This document shows, one piece after another, positions 36,527 to 48,183 of a DNA stretch of 64,000 nucleotides. Each line of letters opens with the position of its first letter. The first letter of the stretch is position 1. Made by a program: the position numbers and the translations under genes. The notes under the pieces are model-generated. The model worked only from the letters and a program-made list of their open reading frames with translations, had not been told where the DNA came from and did not search any database. Source of the stretch: Sphingomonas mucosissima (lineage in GTDB: Bacteria; Pseudomonadota; Alphaproteobacteria; Sphingomonadales; Sphingomonadaceae); NCBI RefSeq assembly GCF_002197665.1, contig NZ_NBBJ01000002.1, positions 434,001-498,000 on the forward strand, written 5' to 3'.

Positions 36527-38383
36527 TCAGAGGCCCGCGGCGACCGCGAGCCAGTATGTGATTCCGGCCATGATGTAAGCGGCGGCGAACAGATAGCCAA
36601 CCATGAAGAGCGGCCACTTCCACCCGTTCGTCTCGCGCCGCGTCACCGCGATGGTGGATATGCACTGCGGGGCGAACACGAACCACATCAGGAATGCGAG
36701 CGCGGTGGGCAGCGACCAGCGGCGCTGCAGATTCTCGACGATCGTGCGCGCGCCCGCGGCATCTTCGGCATCGTCCACCGCGTAAACCGTGCCGATCGCC
36801 GACACCGCAACCTCGCGGGCTGCCATCGCCGGAAGCAGTGCCAGCGCGATGTCGTGATTGAAGCCGATCGGTTTCACCACGACTTCGATTCCGCTGGCGA
36901 TGCGGCCGGCAATCGAGTGATCGACCTGGCTTTGCCCTTCGGGTGCGCGCGGGAAGCTGAGCAGGGCCCAGAGGACAATGGTGGTCAGCGCGATGATCGT
37001 GCCGGCGCGCTTCACGAATATCCAGGCACGGCTCCACAGGCCGATCGCAATGTCGGAGAGGCGCGGCATCTGATAGCGCGGCATTTCCATCATGAAGCCC
37101 GAGGAATCGCCCTTGGTCACCGTCTGGCGCAGGACGAGCGCGGCGACGAAGGCACCGGCGATCCCGGCGAGGTACAGGCCGAGCAGCACCAAGCCTTGTA
37201 GCCCCACGCCGGGCGCAACGCTGCGATCGGGGATGAAGGCGCCGATGATAATCGTATAGACCGGCAGGCGCGCCGAGCAGGTCATCAACGGGGCGATCAG
37301 GATCGTGGTGAGCCGGTCCTTTTCGTCGCTGATCGTGCGGGTCGCCATGATCCCGGGCACGGCGCAGGCGAAGCTGGAGAGCAAGGGAATGAAGGCGCGG
37401 CCGGACAGGCCGACGCCGGCCATCATCCGGTCCATCAGGAAGGCGGCGCGCACCATATATCCCGACGCCTCCAGCACGAGGATGAACGCGAACAGGATCA
37501 GGATCTGGGGAAGGAAGACGAGCACGGCGCCGACACCCGCGATCAACCCGTCGGTGATCATGGATCGCAGGAGGCCTTCCGGCATTGCACCGCGGACCGC
37601 TTCGTCCACTGCCGCGAAGCCGCCCTCGATCCAGCCGATCGGCGCTTCGGACCAGCTGAACACCGCCTGGAACATGACGAACATCAACGCGACGAGCACG
37701 ATCGGCCCCAGCATCGGATGCAAGGCAATGGTGTCGAGCGCGTGGTTCCAGCGACGCGTGGGCGTTTCGGACACAGTGGCGGCGCGCGCGATCTCCCGTG
37801 CGCGGCGCTGAAGCTGCGCGATCGGCTGCTCTTCAGGGGCATCGGCTGCCGGCGCCTGCTTGCCGCTTCCCTCGACCGCGGTGGTGAGGGCGGCGCGCAG
37901 CACGTCCAGGCCGCGCTTGCGCACGGCGACCGTGGGCACCACCGGCACGCCCAATTCGCGTGAAAGCGCCTCGGCAGACAGGGTGAGGCCGTCGCGCTCG
38001 GCAAGATCGACCATGTTGAGCGCCACGACGACCGGCAGGCCAAGCGCGATCAGCTGGAGAGCGAAGCGAAGGTGAAGATCAAGATTGGCGGCATCTACCA
38101 CCACCACCAGCACATCCGGCCGGCGCTCCCCCACCTGCCGGCCAAAGAGGACGTCGCGCGTCACCTGCTCGTCAGGTGAAGACGGATCGAGGCTATAAGT
38201 GCCGGGAAGATCCACGAGCTCCACCGGGCGGCCATCGTCGAGCGACAGTCGGCCGGAATGCCGCTCCACCGTAACGCCGGGGTAATTGCCGACCTTTTGC
38301 CGGGCACCCGTCAGGGCGTTGAACAACGCGGACTTGCCGGCATTGGGGTTGCCGACAAGCGCGACCAGCGGAAGAATGCTCAT
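36527..38383 (-). CDS. feoB: Ferrous iron transporter FeoB
   Basis: This 618-residue inner-membrane Fe(II) transporter has an N-terminal G domain (G1 ALVGNPNAGKSALFNALTG, G2 VGNYPGVTVE, G3 DLPGTYSL, G4 ALNMVDLAE) and a membrane domain with two Gate motifs. FACAVPGIMATRTI is the conserved Cys-containing gate text, and a second region has AAREVAVSAIGTVY. It is somewhat shorter than E. coli FeoB (773) but normal for this group. It begins one base after the feoA stop. Iron control is likely from the Fur-like box upstream of feoA. Confidence 0.97.
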   Translation of the reverse strand: MSILPLVALVGNPNAGKSALFNALTGARQKVGNYPGVTVERHSGRLSLDDGRPVELVDLPGTYSLDPSSPDEQVTRDVLFGRQVGERRPDVLVVVVDAANLDLHLRFALQLIALGLPVVVALNMVDLAERDGLTLSAEALSRELGVPVVPTVAVRKRGLDVLRAALTTAVEGSGKQAPAADAPEEQPIAQLQRRAREIARAATVSETPTRRWNHALDTIALHPMLGPIVLVALMFVMFQAVFSWSEAPIGWIEGGFAAVDEAVRGAMPEGLLRSMITDGLIAGVGAVLVFLPQILILFAFILVLEASGYMVRAAFLMDRMMAGVGLSGRAFIPLLSSFACAVPGIMATRTISDEKDRLTTILIAPLMTCSARLPVYTIIIGAFIPDRSVAPGVGLQGLVLLGLYLAGIAGAFVAALVLRQTVTKGDSSGFMMEMPRYQMPRLSDIAIGLWSRAWIFVKRAGTIIALTTIVLWALLSFPRAPEGQSQVDHSIAGRIASGIEVVVKPIGFNHDIALALLPAMAAREVAVSAIGTVYAVDDAEDAAGARTIVENLQRRWSLPTALAFLMWFVFAPQCISTIAVTRRETNGWKWPLFMVGYLFAAAYIMAGITYWLAVAAGL

Positions 38384-38384
38384 G

Positions 38385-38639
38385 TTAGTCGACCGTCACC
38401 GTGATGGCGGCGGCGACGTTGCGCCGCAGCGCCACCGTCATGCGGCCGATGCGACAAGCGACGGGACCGCGAAACAAGGTGGCGCGATGCAGCAGCTCGA
38501 CATGCATCCCTTCCTCGAAACCGAATTCGCGCAGCCGCCGCGCCTCTGGCAAGGCCAACCTGCCCCAGGCGATTTCGGCAATCGTCGCCCGGCGACGCAG
38601 CGGGAGCGATTCGAGCGGGAGGGGGGCAGGAGCGAGCAC
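38385..38639 (-). CDS. feoA: FeoA family SH3-like protein
   Basis: This 84-residue cytoplasmic partner of FeoB has REFGFEEGMHVELLHRATLFRGPVACRI-type text typical of FeoA (seen as RRLREFGFEEGMHVELL and IGRMTVALRRNVAAAI). GTG 38639 has AGGG about 6 bases upstream. It is separated from feoB by one base, so the two are co-translated. Its promoter region carries an ATTATCAA half-site. Confidence 0.9.
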   Translation of the reverse strand: MLAPAPLPLESLPLRRRATIAEIAWGRLALPEARRLREFGFEEGMHVELLHRATLFRGPVACRIGRMTVALRRNVAAAITVTVD

Positions 38640-38656
38640 AGGCGCCCTGTAAACGG

Positions 38657-38676
38657 ATTGCGAACGATTATCAATT
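38657..38676 (-). promoter_or_regulatory. Fur-like box upstream of feoA
   Basis: The plus strand reads TTGCGAACGATTATCAA: the right half ATTATCAA is a perfect Fur half-site and the left half matches at five of eight positions. It is 18-37 bases before the feoA start codon. Iron-dependent repression of feoAB is the natural reading; in alphaproteobacteria the binding protein may instead be Mur or a related Fur-family member. Confidence 0.5.
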
Positions 38677-38720
38677 CACCACGCCCGATTGCAGGCCGCA
38701 ATGGGGCGAGCCGAACGCCC

Positions 38721-39380
38721 CTAGACTGCGGGGTAGCGGAGCCGGCCGACGAAGCGTGACAGGCTTGGCCGGTGCTGGGCGCGCCGTGTCATGCTGGCCT
38801 TCGCCTTTTCAAATCGCATGATGCCGTCGATCCGGCGCGCGAGGAAAGCTCGCGTATCGGCGTGGTGCTCGCTCTCGTCATCCAGGAAGACAGTGACGGT
38901 CGCGCCATAAACGGCGAACAGCAAGCCACGCTTGGTATAATGATTATAGTCGGTCGCGGTGTCTCCCGCGGCGCGCCACATCGCATCCACGCTGCGCCAG
39001 CCAAGCCTGGCGGCGGTGGCGATGTTCTGCGGCATCGCGAGGATCGCCAACGCACGACGGAGCGCTTCGCGGTGCGGCGCGGTGGCGGCAAGCCGCGCCT
39101 CGACCAAGGCAGTGATCCGCTGCCGGATCTTCATGGCCGTGAGCTGCTCGGCAGGAAGCGCCGCGATCATTGCTGCGTCTACGCTGGCGAACCAGGCATC
39201 GATCATGTCCACAGCCGCGCCCGGAAAGGCGAGCGCGGCGACATCGCGATCGACGCCGTTCATCTCCGCGGCCATGTCCCGCGCCGCCGGTCCCCACCCG
39301 TCAAACGCGGCATTCTCGGCAATGGCGGGCGCGAGAAGGACTCGGATCTCGTCAAGCGTGAGGTCTGCGGTGTCGGTCAT
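38721..39380 (-). CDS. COQ9-family protein
   Basis: This encodes 219 residues, all helical, with no membrane segment. AALAFPGAAVDMIDAWF, KIRQRITALVEARLAA and a later DYNHYTKRGLLFAVYGATV, DDESEHHADTRAFLARRID are COQ9 hallmarks. COQ9 binds lipids and supports ubiquinone synthesis through COQ7 in eukaryotes; bacterial homologues are presumed similar. The start is ATG 39380 (MTDTADLTLDEIR) or 39389. It lies just upstream of feoA in the same direction, about 80 bases apart, as I recall from other sphingomonads. Confidence 0.9.
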   Translation of the reverse strand: MTDTADLTLDEIRVLLAPAIAENAAFDGWGPAARDMAAEMNGVDRDVAALAFPGAAVDMIDAWFASVDAAMIAALPAEQLTAMKIRQRITALVEARLAATAPHREALRRALAILAMPQNIATAARLGWRSVDAMWRAAGDTATDYNHYTKRGLLFAVYGATVTVFLDDESEHHADTRAFLARRIDGIMRFEKAKASMTRRAQHRPSLSRFVGRLRYPAV

Positions 39381-39469
39381 GATCTGCATATAAGCGCGAT
39401 GGCACCGCAATTGCCACCTTGCGGCGCCACTCTGACGTGGACCGCGCGCAGGTTCGTTCGCCCGTCGGT

Positions 39470-40384
39470 TCAGCCCGTCACCGACGCGCGCCGTTCGGGC
39501 GCAATTCGCACCAGCACCAGCGCCGCCGCCACGAGCACCGCGCCGGCGAAATCCGCCGTACCAAGCGCTTCGCCATAGGCGAGCCAGCCGACCGTTGCCG
39601 CCACCACCGGCTGCGTCAGAAGGGCAAGCCCGATCACAAGCGGGCTGAAACGTCCAAGCGCATAGATCATCAGTCCCTGGCCGATCACCTGGCTGCACAA
39701 GGCGAGGCCGAGCAACGGCGTCCAGTCCTGAGGCCAGATGCGCTCGCCCAGCAGGGCAGCAGCGATCAGAAGCGGCAAGACCGTTGCGGCGGAGGACAGG
39801 CCCAGCGCGGGCAGTGGCGCCATGCTGGCGCGCGCGCGCGACATGAGGATGAAATAGCCGGCATAGAGGATGCCCGCCACGAGGCAGAGCAGATCGCCGA
39901 CCAGGTTCTGCGGATCGAGCTGATAAGACCGGCCCATCAGCAGTGCCGCACCAACCGCGGCAAGGCCGAGCGCTAGCCCCTGCATCCGCGTGGGCCAGGC
40001 TCGCGCCACGAGAAAGCCGTAGAGCGGGAACACGAAAGTGGCGGCGTTGCCGAACAAGGTCGCGTTGGCGAGTTTGGTATGAAGAATGCCGACATGCCAA
40101 CTAGCGAGATCGCCAGCGAACAGGAGCCCCGAGCCGGCAAGCACCCAGGCAAGCCCACGGGCGCTGGCCATCGGACGACCGCCGGTAAGCGTTGCAAGGG
40201 CGAGAAGCAGCGGGGTGGCGAGGCCGATCCGCCAGAAGCCGGCAGCCACGGGCCCGACGTCAGCCAGCCGAACGAACCACGGTCCGAAGGCAAGCGCGAT
40301 GTTGCCACCGAGCAAGGCGACAAAGGCCAGCGCCCCGCCGCTTGGGCGCGATGTAGCTTTTCTTGGGGCGGGTCCCTCGTGCAT
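39470..40384 (-). CDS. DMT-superfamily (EamA) transporter
   Basis: This 304-residue inner-membrane protein has ten hydrophobic segments arranged as two EamA repeats of five. Text such as NIALAFGPWFVRLADVGPVAAGFWRI and the late SPLVIGLALLTQPVVAATVGWLAYGE matches the repeats. These carriers export metabolites or amino acids; the substrate is unknown. ATG 40384 is the only plausible start. It is divergent from the Old Yellow Enzyme gene, separated by about 60 bases. Confidence 0.92.
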   Translation of the reverse strand: MHEGPAPRKATSRPSGGALAFVALLGGNIALAFGPWFVRLADVGPVAAGFWRIGLATPLLLALATLTGGRPMASARGLAWVLAGSGLLFAGDLASWHVGILHTKLANATLFGNAATFVFPLYGFLVARAWPTRMQGLALGLAAVGAALLMGRSYQLDPQNLVGDLLCLVAGILYAGYFILMSRARASMAPLPALGLSSAATVLPLLIAAALLGERIWPQDWTPLLGLALCSQVIGQGLMIYALGRFSPLVIGLALLTQPVVAATVGWLAYGEALGTADFAGAVLVAAALVLVRIAPERRASVTG

Positions 40385-40447
40385 GCTGCCCCGTAACCAC
40401 CTACGTCGGGCAAGTCCCGTAGCAAAGCGAAACGGAAGGGGAGTTTT

Positions 40448-41527
40448 ATGCCAAGCCTATTCGACCCAATCGAACTGGGCGCGATCCGCGCCGCCAACCG
40501 CGTGCTGATGGCCCCGCTGACCCGCACGCGGGCCGATGCCGATCACGTGCCGACCGAGATGATGATCGAGTATTATCGCCAGCGCGCCAGCGCCGGCCTG
40601 ATCATCTCCGAGGCGACCGGCATTAGCCCCCAGGGCCTGGGCTGGCCCAATGCGCCCGGCATCTGGAGCGAGGCGCAGATCGAAGCATGGAAGCCGATCA
40701 CCGAGGCGGTTCACGAGGCGGGCGGCAAGATCATCGCGCAGCTCTGGCACCAAGGCCGTCTGGCGCGTCCGGACGTGAACAAGCTGCAGCCGCTGTCGGC
40801 CTCCGTTACGCGGGCGCCTTATCCCGTGCCGGACAAGAACCCCTATGGCGAAGCGCGTGCCGCGACTCTGGACGAGATCAAGGAAGCGATCGAGCAATAT
40901 GCCGAAGCCGCCCGCAACGCGCTCGCCGCCGGCTTCGACGGCGTGCAGCTGCACGGCGCGAACGGCTATCTGATCGACCAATTCCTGCGCGACAACACGA
41001 ACCTGCGTGATGACGATTACGGTGGTTCGCCGGAAAACCGCATTCGCTTCATGAAGGAAGCCGTGCAAGCGGTGATCGCAGTGGCCGGCGCCGAGCGCAC
41101 GTCCATCCGTCTGTCGCCCAACGGCGAGACCCAGGGCGCTGATGACAGCAACCCGGAAGCCGTCTTCATTCCGGCGGCCAAGGTGCTGGACGAGCTTGGT
41201 ATTTCCTTCCTCGAGCTGCGCGAGCAGGCGCCTGACGGCACCTTTGGTGCGACCACGGTCCCCAAGCTGAGCCCGCATATTCGCAAGGCCTTCACGCGCC
41301 CGCTGGTGCTGAACCAGGATTATACGCTGGAAAAGGCGCAGGCCGATCTCGATTCCGGCGTCGCCGATGCGATCGCATTCGGGCGCCCCTTTATCGGCAA
41401 TCCCGATCTGGTGGAGCGGCTGCGCAATGGCGTGCCTCTGGCGCAGGACAATCCCAAGACGTGGTATTCGAAGGGGCCGGAAGGCTATATCGACTATCCG
41501 GCATATCAGGAGCAGGCCGCGGCCTGA
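40448..41527 (+). CDS. Old Yellow Enzyme family alkene reductase (NemA-like)
   Basis: This 359-residue FMN-dependent NAD(P)H reductase acts on alpha,beta-unsaturated carbonyls, maleimides or nitro compounds. The start MPSLFDPIELGAIRAANRV is family-typical. QLWHQGRLARP, the catalytic His/Asn pair in QLHGANGYLIDQFL and DDDYGGSPENRIRF are conserved, and FGRPFIGNPDLVERL is the late FMN-binding block. The upstream AGGGGAG fits ATG 40448. Often induced by electrophiles, but no operator is evident here. Confidence 0.95.
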   Translation: MPSLFDPIELGAIRAANRVLMAPLTRTRADADHVPTEMMIEYYRQRASAGLIISEATGISPQGLGWPNAPGIWSEAQIEAWKPITEAVHEAGGKIIAQLWHQGRLARPDVNKLQPLSASVTRAPYPVPDKNPYGEARAATLDEIKEAIEQYAEAARNALAAGFDGVQLHGANGYLIDQFLRDNTNLRDDDYGGSPENRIRFMKEAVQAVIAVAGAERTSIRLSPNGETQGADDSNPEAVFIPAAKVLDELGISFLELREQAPDGTFGATTVPKLSPHIRKAFTRPLVLNQDYTLEKAQADLDSGVADAIAFGRPFIGNPDLVERLRNGVPLAQDNPKTWYSKGPEGYIDYPAYQEQAAA

Positions 41528-41535
41528 CCGATCAG

Positions 41536-41567
41536 GGTGCCGCCGCGCCGTAAGGCGTGGTGGCACC
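41536..41567. terminator. Hairpin between two convergent genes
   Basis: GGTGCCGCCGCGCC pairs with GGCGTGGTGGCACC around GTAA, giving a 14-bp stem with two G-T pairs. It lies 9 bases after the Old Yellow Enzyme stop. The downstream tract on the plus strand is not a clean T-run, so intrinsic termination is possible but uncertain. Confidence 0.5.
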
Positions 41568-41628
41568 TTCGCCCCGCTTTTAAACTGGCTTGACCGCGCA
41601 CGGGTACAGCGCCGGCCTGCGCAAGAGC

Positions 41629-43587
41629 TCAGGCCTCAGCGTTCGTTGGCCCTCGGACGCCGATCACCTCCATCAGCCGCTCCAGCGAATACGGCTTTCG
41701 CAGCAGTGGGAAGCCGTGGTTGCCTTCCTCCGCCAGCACATGGCTGTATCCGCTGGTCAGCACCACGCGGCAATCCGGCCAGCGGCGTTCCACCTGCTTG
41801 GCAAGGTCCACGCCGCTTATTCCGGGCATCACCACATCGGTGAATACCAGATCAAACGCGCCGTTCTCGGCCTCCAGGGTCTTGAGCGCGGCCTCGCCAT
41901 TGGTTGCCCAGGCGGTGGACTGGCCGAGTTCCTCCAGCAAGGCGAGCGCGAACCGGCCAACGACTTCATTGTCCTCCACCATCAACACCCGCTGCGTCGG
42001 CAGTTCCTCGCGCAACTGCGCGGGGAGGGGCCGGGCCTCTTCCGCCGCTGGTCGCGCCGTGGAACGGGGGAGATAGATGGTGAAGGTGCTGCCCTCGCCG
42101 GAGCGGCTCTGCACGCTGATCTCGCCGCCCGATTGCTTGGCGAACCCATAGGCTTGGCTGAGGCCGAGCCCGGTGCCCTTGCCCACTTCCTTGGTGGTAA
42201 AGAACGGCTCGAAAATGCGGGCCTGGGTCTCGGCGTCCATTCCGGTGCCGGTGTCCGCAATGTCCACCGCGACGAAATCGCCCTCGATCGCCGCATGTCG
42301 GCGAACCGAAGGGACCTGGCGGACGTTGCGGGCCGAAATCCGCAACTCCCCGCCACTGGGCATCGCGTCTCGCGCGTTGATCGCCATGTTGAGCAGCGCC
42401 GATTCGAACTGGTTCGGATCTGCGGCTACCGAGCCTATGTCCGCGTCGATCTCGATCTTCACCGTCACCGGCGAGCCGACTGTGGTGCTGATCAGCCGCT
42501 CCAGCCCACGAACCCGCTCCCCAACCGAGAAGACTTCGGGCTCCAGCGGCTGACGGCGGGCAAATGCGAGCAATTGGCCCGTCAGCTGTGCCGCGCGATC
42601 GGCGGTTTCCGCGATCGCCGAGATGTAACGCTGCCGTTTCGCTTCGGTTTGATTTCCCAACTGCAGCAGGTCAGCCGAGGAACGAATGATGGTGAGAAGA
42701 TTGTTGAAATCGTGCGCGACCCCACCGGTCAGCCGCCCGATCGCCTCCATCTTTTGGCTGTGCGCCAGCGCTTCGCGCGCGATCTCCAGGTCCTCCTGCG
42801 CCCGCCGCCGCTCGGTGACGTCGCGGGTGATCTTGGCAAAGCCCGTCAGCACGCCCGCATCGTCGTAAATGGAAACGATGACTACGTGCGCCCAAAACGT
42901 CGTCCCATCTTTGCGAACACGCCGCGCCTCCTTTTCGAAGGAACCTTGAAGCAGCGCGGTGCGCAGCGCCTTGGCCGGCTCACCTGCCTCTCGATCCGCC
43001 GCGGAATAGAAGCGCGAGAAATGATGCCCGATGATTTCATCGGCGTCATAGCCCTTGATCGCCTGCGCGCCGGTGTTCCAGCTGGACACATTGCCATCGG
43101 GATCGAGCATGTAGATCGCGTAATCACGGACGCCTTGCACCAGCAGGCGGAACTGCTGCTCGCTGCGGAACAGCGCGCGCTCCGCTTCCTTCTTCTCGCT
43201 GATGTCGCGCGTGACCTTGGCATAGCCGATCAAGGCGCCCGTTTCGTCGCGGACAGGATCGATGACCACATTGGCCCAGAAACGCTGCCCGTCCTTGCGG
43301 ACCCGCCATCCTTCCGCTTCGAACTTGCCGGCAGAAGCCGCGGTTTGCAGCGCGCGCTCTGGCAGCCCGGTTGCGCGGTCCTCGGGCGTGTAGAAGCGGG
43401 AGAAGTGCTCGCCGATGATCTCGTGGGCGCTATATCCCTTAAAACGCTGCGCGCCCGTATTCCAGCTGGCTACGAAGCCATCCGCATCGAGCAGATAAAT
43501 GGCGTGATCCTTCACCGCGTCCAGCAAAAGCTGGATACGACGCTCATTCTCCATGGCGAGCAGGTGCTGGTTGCGGATCGCGCTCAT
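41629..43587 (-). CDS. PAS-PAS hybrid histidine kinase with receiver domain
   Basis: This encodes 652 residues with no membrane helix. Two PAS units (about 15-135 and 140-260) are similar to each other, both containing SWNTGAQ, KGY and HFSRFY. The kinase core has GGVAHDFNNLLTIIRSSADLL (phospho-acceptor His) and the ATPase blocks NMAINARDAMPSGG and DTGTGMDAETQARIFEPFF. A C-terminal receiver at about 530-645 has the acceptor Asp in FTDVVMPG. The SWNxGA pattern resembles cytosolic PAS sensors of unknown ligand. It is monocistronic and converges with the Old Yellow Enzyme gene. Confidence 0.93.
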   Translation of the reverse strand: MSAIRNQHLLAMENERRIQLLLDAVKDHAIYLLDADGFVASWNTGAQRFKGYSAHEIIGEHFSRFYTPEDRATGLPERALQTAASAGKFEAEGWRVRKDGQRFWANVVIDPVRDETGALIGYAKVTRDISEKKEAERALFRSEQQFRLLVQGVRDYAIYMLDPDGNVSSWNTGAQAIKGYDADEIIGHHFSRFYSAADREAGEPAKALRTALLQGSFEKEARRVRKDGTTFWAHVVIVSIYDDAGVLTGFAKITRDVTERRRAQEDLEIAREALAHSQKMEAIGRLTGGVAHDFNNLLTIIRSSADLLQLGNQTEAKRQRYISAIAETADRAAQLTGQLLAFARRQPLEPEVFSVGERVRGLERLISTTVGSPVTVKIEIDADIGSVAADPNQFESALLNMAINARDAMPSGGELRISARNVRQVPSVRRHAAIEGDFVAVDIADTGTGMDAETQARIFEPFFTTKEVGKGTGLGLSQAYGFAKQSGGEISVQSRSGEGSTFTIYLPRSTARPAAEEARPLPAQLREELPTQRVLMVEDNEVVGRFALALLEELGQSTAWATNGEAALKTLEAENGAFDLVFTDVVMPGISGVDLAKQVERRWPDCRVVLTSGYSHVLAEEGNHGFPLLRKPYSLERLMEVIGVRGPTNAEA

Positions 43588-43737
43588 TGATGAAACCCGG
43601 CGTATGGGGCTGGCAACATTTCCGCAATGAAAATGGCGGGTTACTGATGAGAACGGGCAGTTTTCCTGACCAAATTATTCGTCGTGCTGCGCCGGGTGCG
43701 CTGCGGCGCGCAGCGATCCCCGGCGGCTCGCACCCGC

Positions 43738-43893
43738 TTATTCGTTCTTCGTCAGTGACGTCTTGCGTTCGATGGTTTGTTCATTCTTCTGACCCTTGTC
43801 GAGCGTGTCGGAGGGGCGCATCGCGTCACCGTCCTCCTGGTGCTCGGTCGACAGGTTTGGCCGTTCGGTTTCGTTGGTGCCGTTCTTGTCCAC
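43738..43893 (-). CDS. Small hydrophilic hypothetical protein (51 residues)
   Basis: GTG 43893 has AGGAG seven bases upstream on the reverse strand. The product (MDKNGTNETERPNLSTEHQE...) is entirely hydrophilic, rich in Asn, Glu, Lys and Thr, and low in the Ala/Arg/Gly typical of random GC-rich frames here. It is probably disordered. It lies 11 bases downstream of the GT-SDR fusion gene and could be the last gene of that operon. No family is recognised. Confidence 0.5.
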   Translation of the reverse strand: MDKNGTNETERPNLSTEHQEDGDAMRPSDTLDKGQKNEQTIERKTSLTKNE

Positions 43894-43904
43894 AGTCGCT
43901 CTCC

Positions 43905-45985
<2,081 letters not shown>

Positions 45986-45989
<4 letters not shown>

Positions 45990-47074
45990 GCGGCCACCTT
46001 CGACGTTGCGACATGGGCCCGGAACAGCTCGTCCACCTGCTTGGCGCGCAGTTCATAGGTATGTTCGGCGAGGACGCGCTTGCGGGCGGCTTCCCCGATG
46101 GCACGGGCGCGCTCGGCGGTGAGGTCCGCCAGAAGGTCGGCGACGTCCTGCCCGGTGCGCGCGACGAGCACTTCCTCGCCGGGGACCAGGAACTGCTCAA
46201 TGCCCTCCCAGTAATCGGTGATGAGGCAGGCGCCGGCGCCGGCGGCCTCAAACACGCGGGTGGCGGGGGAGAAGCCAACCGCCGCCATCGAATCGCGCGC
46301 GATGTTGAGCACCGCGCGGGGCGTGCAGTTGAACGCGTTGTGATCCGCGGTGCCGACATGGCCGAGGTGGCGGACGTTGGGCGGCATGTGCTTGTCGTGC
46401 CAGCCGCTGCCGCCGATCAGGAAGCTCTGCTCGGGCAGCGCGGCAGCGGCGGCAAGGAAGAATTGCTCCACCCGCGCCTCGCGGTCGGGCAGGCGATTGC
46501 CGAGGAAGGCGAGGTCGCAGGCGAAGCGCTCGTCGGGCGCGACGGGGTGGTGTGTGTCGGGATCGACCGCGTTGTAGACCGGGATGCAGCGCGCGGCGCC
46601 GAGCGCCTCATACGCTTCGACCACCGGCGGGCCGCCGCCATAGGTCAGCACCATGTCGAGGTTGGGGAGTGCGGCACGGACGGGGTGCGCGGGATCGGCG
46701 CGGATCTCGTCCAGCGTGGCGGCGGCGTCGACGTCCCAGAAAATCTTGAGCGCGTCGGGGCGGGCGTGCTCCACGATTCCGGCGATCAGTTCCGCATCGA
46801 ACACACCGACGCCGCTCGCCTTTACGACCGCATCGGCATGGTGCGCCTCGGCTAGCACGGAGCGCAGGCCTTCTTCGGTCGCGGGATAGACGACGGAGGT
46901 GGCCCATTCGGGCGGATCGATGTCGCGGTTTGCCTGGCGATCGAAGGCGTCGGGCTCGTAGAAGGTGATCTGGTGGCCGTGAGCGGCGAGCGCCTTCAGG
47001 ATGCCGCGGTAATAGGTGGCGGCGCCGTTCCAGTAGGAGGAGAGCAGGCTTGATCCGTAGAAGGCGATCTTCAT
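45986..47074 (-). CDS. CgeB-like glycosyltransferase (first copy)
   Basis: This encodes 362 residues. MKIAFYGSSLLSSYWNGAATYYRGIL opens a GT-B fold of the CgeB/DUF3880 type. LTYGGGPPVVEAYEALGA and GFSPATRVFEAAGAGACLITDYWEGIE correspond to blocks also seen in the fused protein and in the next gene upstream, so the three N-terminal domains are paralogous in general layout. Both ends overlap neighbours by 4 bases. The ATG 47074 is supported by the coupling and by the family start. The sugar donor and acceptor are unknown. Confidence 0.85.
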
Positions 47075-48183
47075 GCGGCTTCTTTCGTTGTGGTGTCCGT
47101 GCGCAGGCCAGCGACAATGGCCAGCAGCTGATCGACACGGTGCGCGCAGCTGTGGCGCGCCTTGATGGTGGCAAGACCATGGCTGACAAGCGAGCGGCGC
47201 AGGCCGTCGTCGTCGCGCAGGGCAGTCAGGTGGCGGGTCATTTCCGCGCCATCGCGGGCGACCAGATAGTCCTGCCAGGGGCTGAACAGGCCCTCGGCAT
47301 CGTCCCAAGGCGCCGAGACGAGCGGAATGCCGCAGGCCAGCGCCTCGAACACGCGGATCGTCGGGATGCCGGGTAGGATGGTCGAATAATAGCGGCGCGG
47401 CACGTGAACGGTGGCGAGGTGCTGCGCGAAGATCCCCGGCGCCGCCGCGTTGGGCGCCCAGCCGTGATAGCGCACGCCGTAGCGATCAAGCGTGGTCAGC
47501 GCCTCCGCGGGATAGCGGACGCCGTAGATGTCGAGCGGCAGCTGCGCCGCTTGTGCGGGCGCGAAGAGGAAGCGCTCCAGTTCCTCCGTACGCTCGCCAT
47601 CGCCCCAATTTCCGATCCAGACGAGCCCTTGCCGATCACCCTCGACTTCCGGCGGGTGGAAGCGGCGCAGATCGGCCGCCTCATGCCAGGTCCAAACGCG
47701 TTTGCCCCAGCCCCAGCCACGGTAGATCTCGCTCAGCGTCTCGCCGAAGGCGAGCACGCCGTCATAGCCGGAGAGGTCATAGGCGCGCATCGCTTCCGGT
47801 TCGCTGACCGCGCGATGGTGTGTGTCGTGGAACAGCAGCGTGTGGCGCGCGCCGCGCTTGCGCTGGTCGCCAAGCGCGGCGACGAGCGCATGATCATTCC
47901 ACTCGTGCACGATGACGAGATCGGCACCCTCGGTGAGCTGGTCGACCGGCGTAGCGGGATCGTAGGTGCGGGAGGTCAGCTCGGGATAGCTGCTGCGCCA
48001 CGCCGCCAGTCCCGCCTCGCCATGATCGGCGAGGAGGCTCGCCAAGCTCCACGCGCCTTCTGGCTCAAAGGCGACGACGTCATGGCCGCGGGCGACGAGG
48101 TCGCTGAGCACGCCGCGCAGGAAATGCGCATTGCCGTGGTTCCAGCAGGAGGCGAGGCTGTGGGTGAAATAGATGATCTTCAT
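47071..48183 (-). CDS. CgeB-like glycosyltransferase (second copy)
   Basis: This encodes 370 residues. MKIIYFTHSLASCWNHGNAHFLRGVL starts a GT-B fold of the same type as its two downstream neighbours. Conserved positions include DVVAFEPEGAW, VIVHEWNDHALVAAL and the donor-side PGIPTIRVFEALACGIPLVSAP. The 4-nt overlaps at both ends place it in the six-gene operon. It is more divergent from the other two than they are from each other in the C-terminal domain. No signal or membrane segment is present. Confidence 0.86.
   Translation of the reverse strand: MKIIYFTHSLASCWNHGNAHFLRGVLSDLVARGHDVVAFEPEGAWSLASLLADHGEAGLAAWRSSYPELTSRTYDPATPVDQLTEGADLVIVHEWNDHALVAALGDQRKRGARHTLLFHDTHHRAVSEPEAMRAYDLSGYDGVLAFGETLSEIYRGWGWGKRVWTWHEAADLRRFHPPEVEGDRQGLVWIGNWGDGERTEELERFLFAPAQAAQLPLDIYGVRYPAEALTTLDRYGVRYHGWAPNAAAPGIFAQHLATVHVPRRYYSTILPGIPTIRVFEALACGIPLVSAPWDDAEGLFSPWQDYLVARDGAEMTRHLTALRDDDGLRRSLVSHGLATIKARHSCAHRVDQLLAIVAGLRTDTTTKEAA

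Noticed and set aside
38721..40100. Upstream extension of the COQ9 gene to 40100
   Set aside because: The extra 240 residues run in another frame of the EamA transporter gene and are not COQ9-like.
41590..43590. 666-codon plus-strand frame opposite the hybrid kinase
   Set aside because: It mirrors the kinase gene over its whole length, has no ribosome-binding site or recognisable motif, and is Arg/Gln/Leu-biased as expected for an antisense frame.
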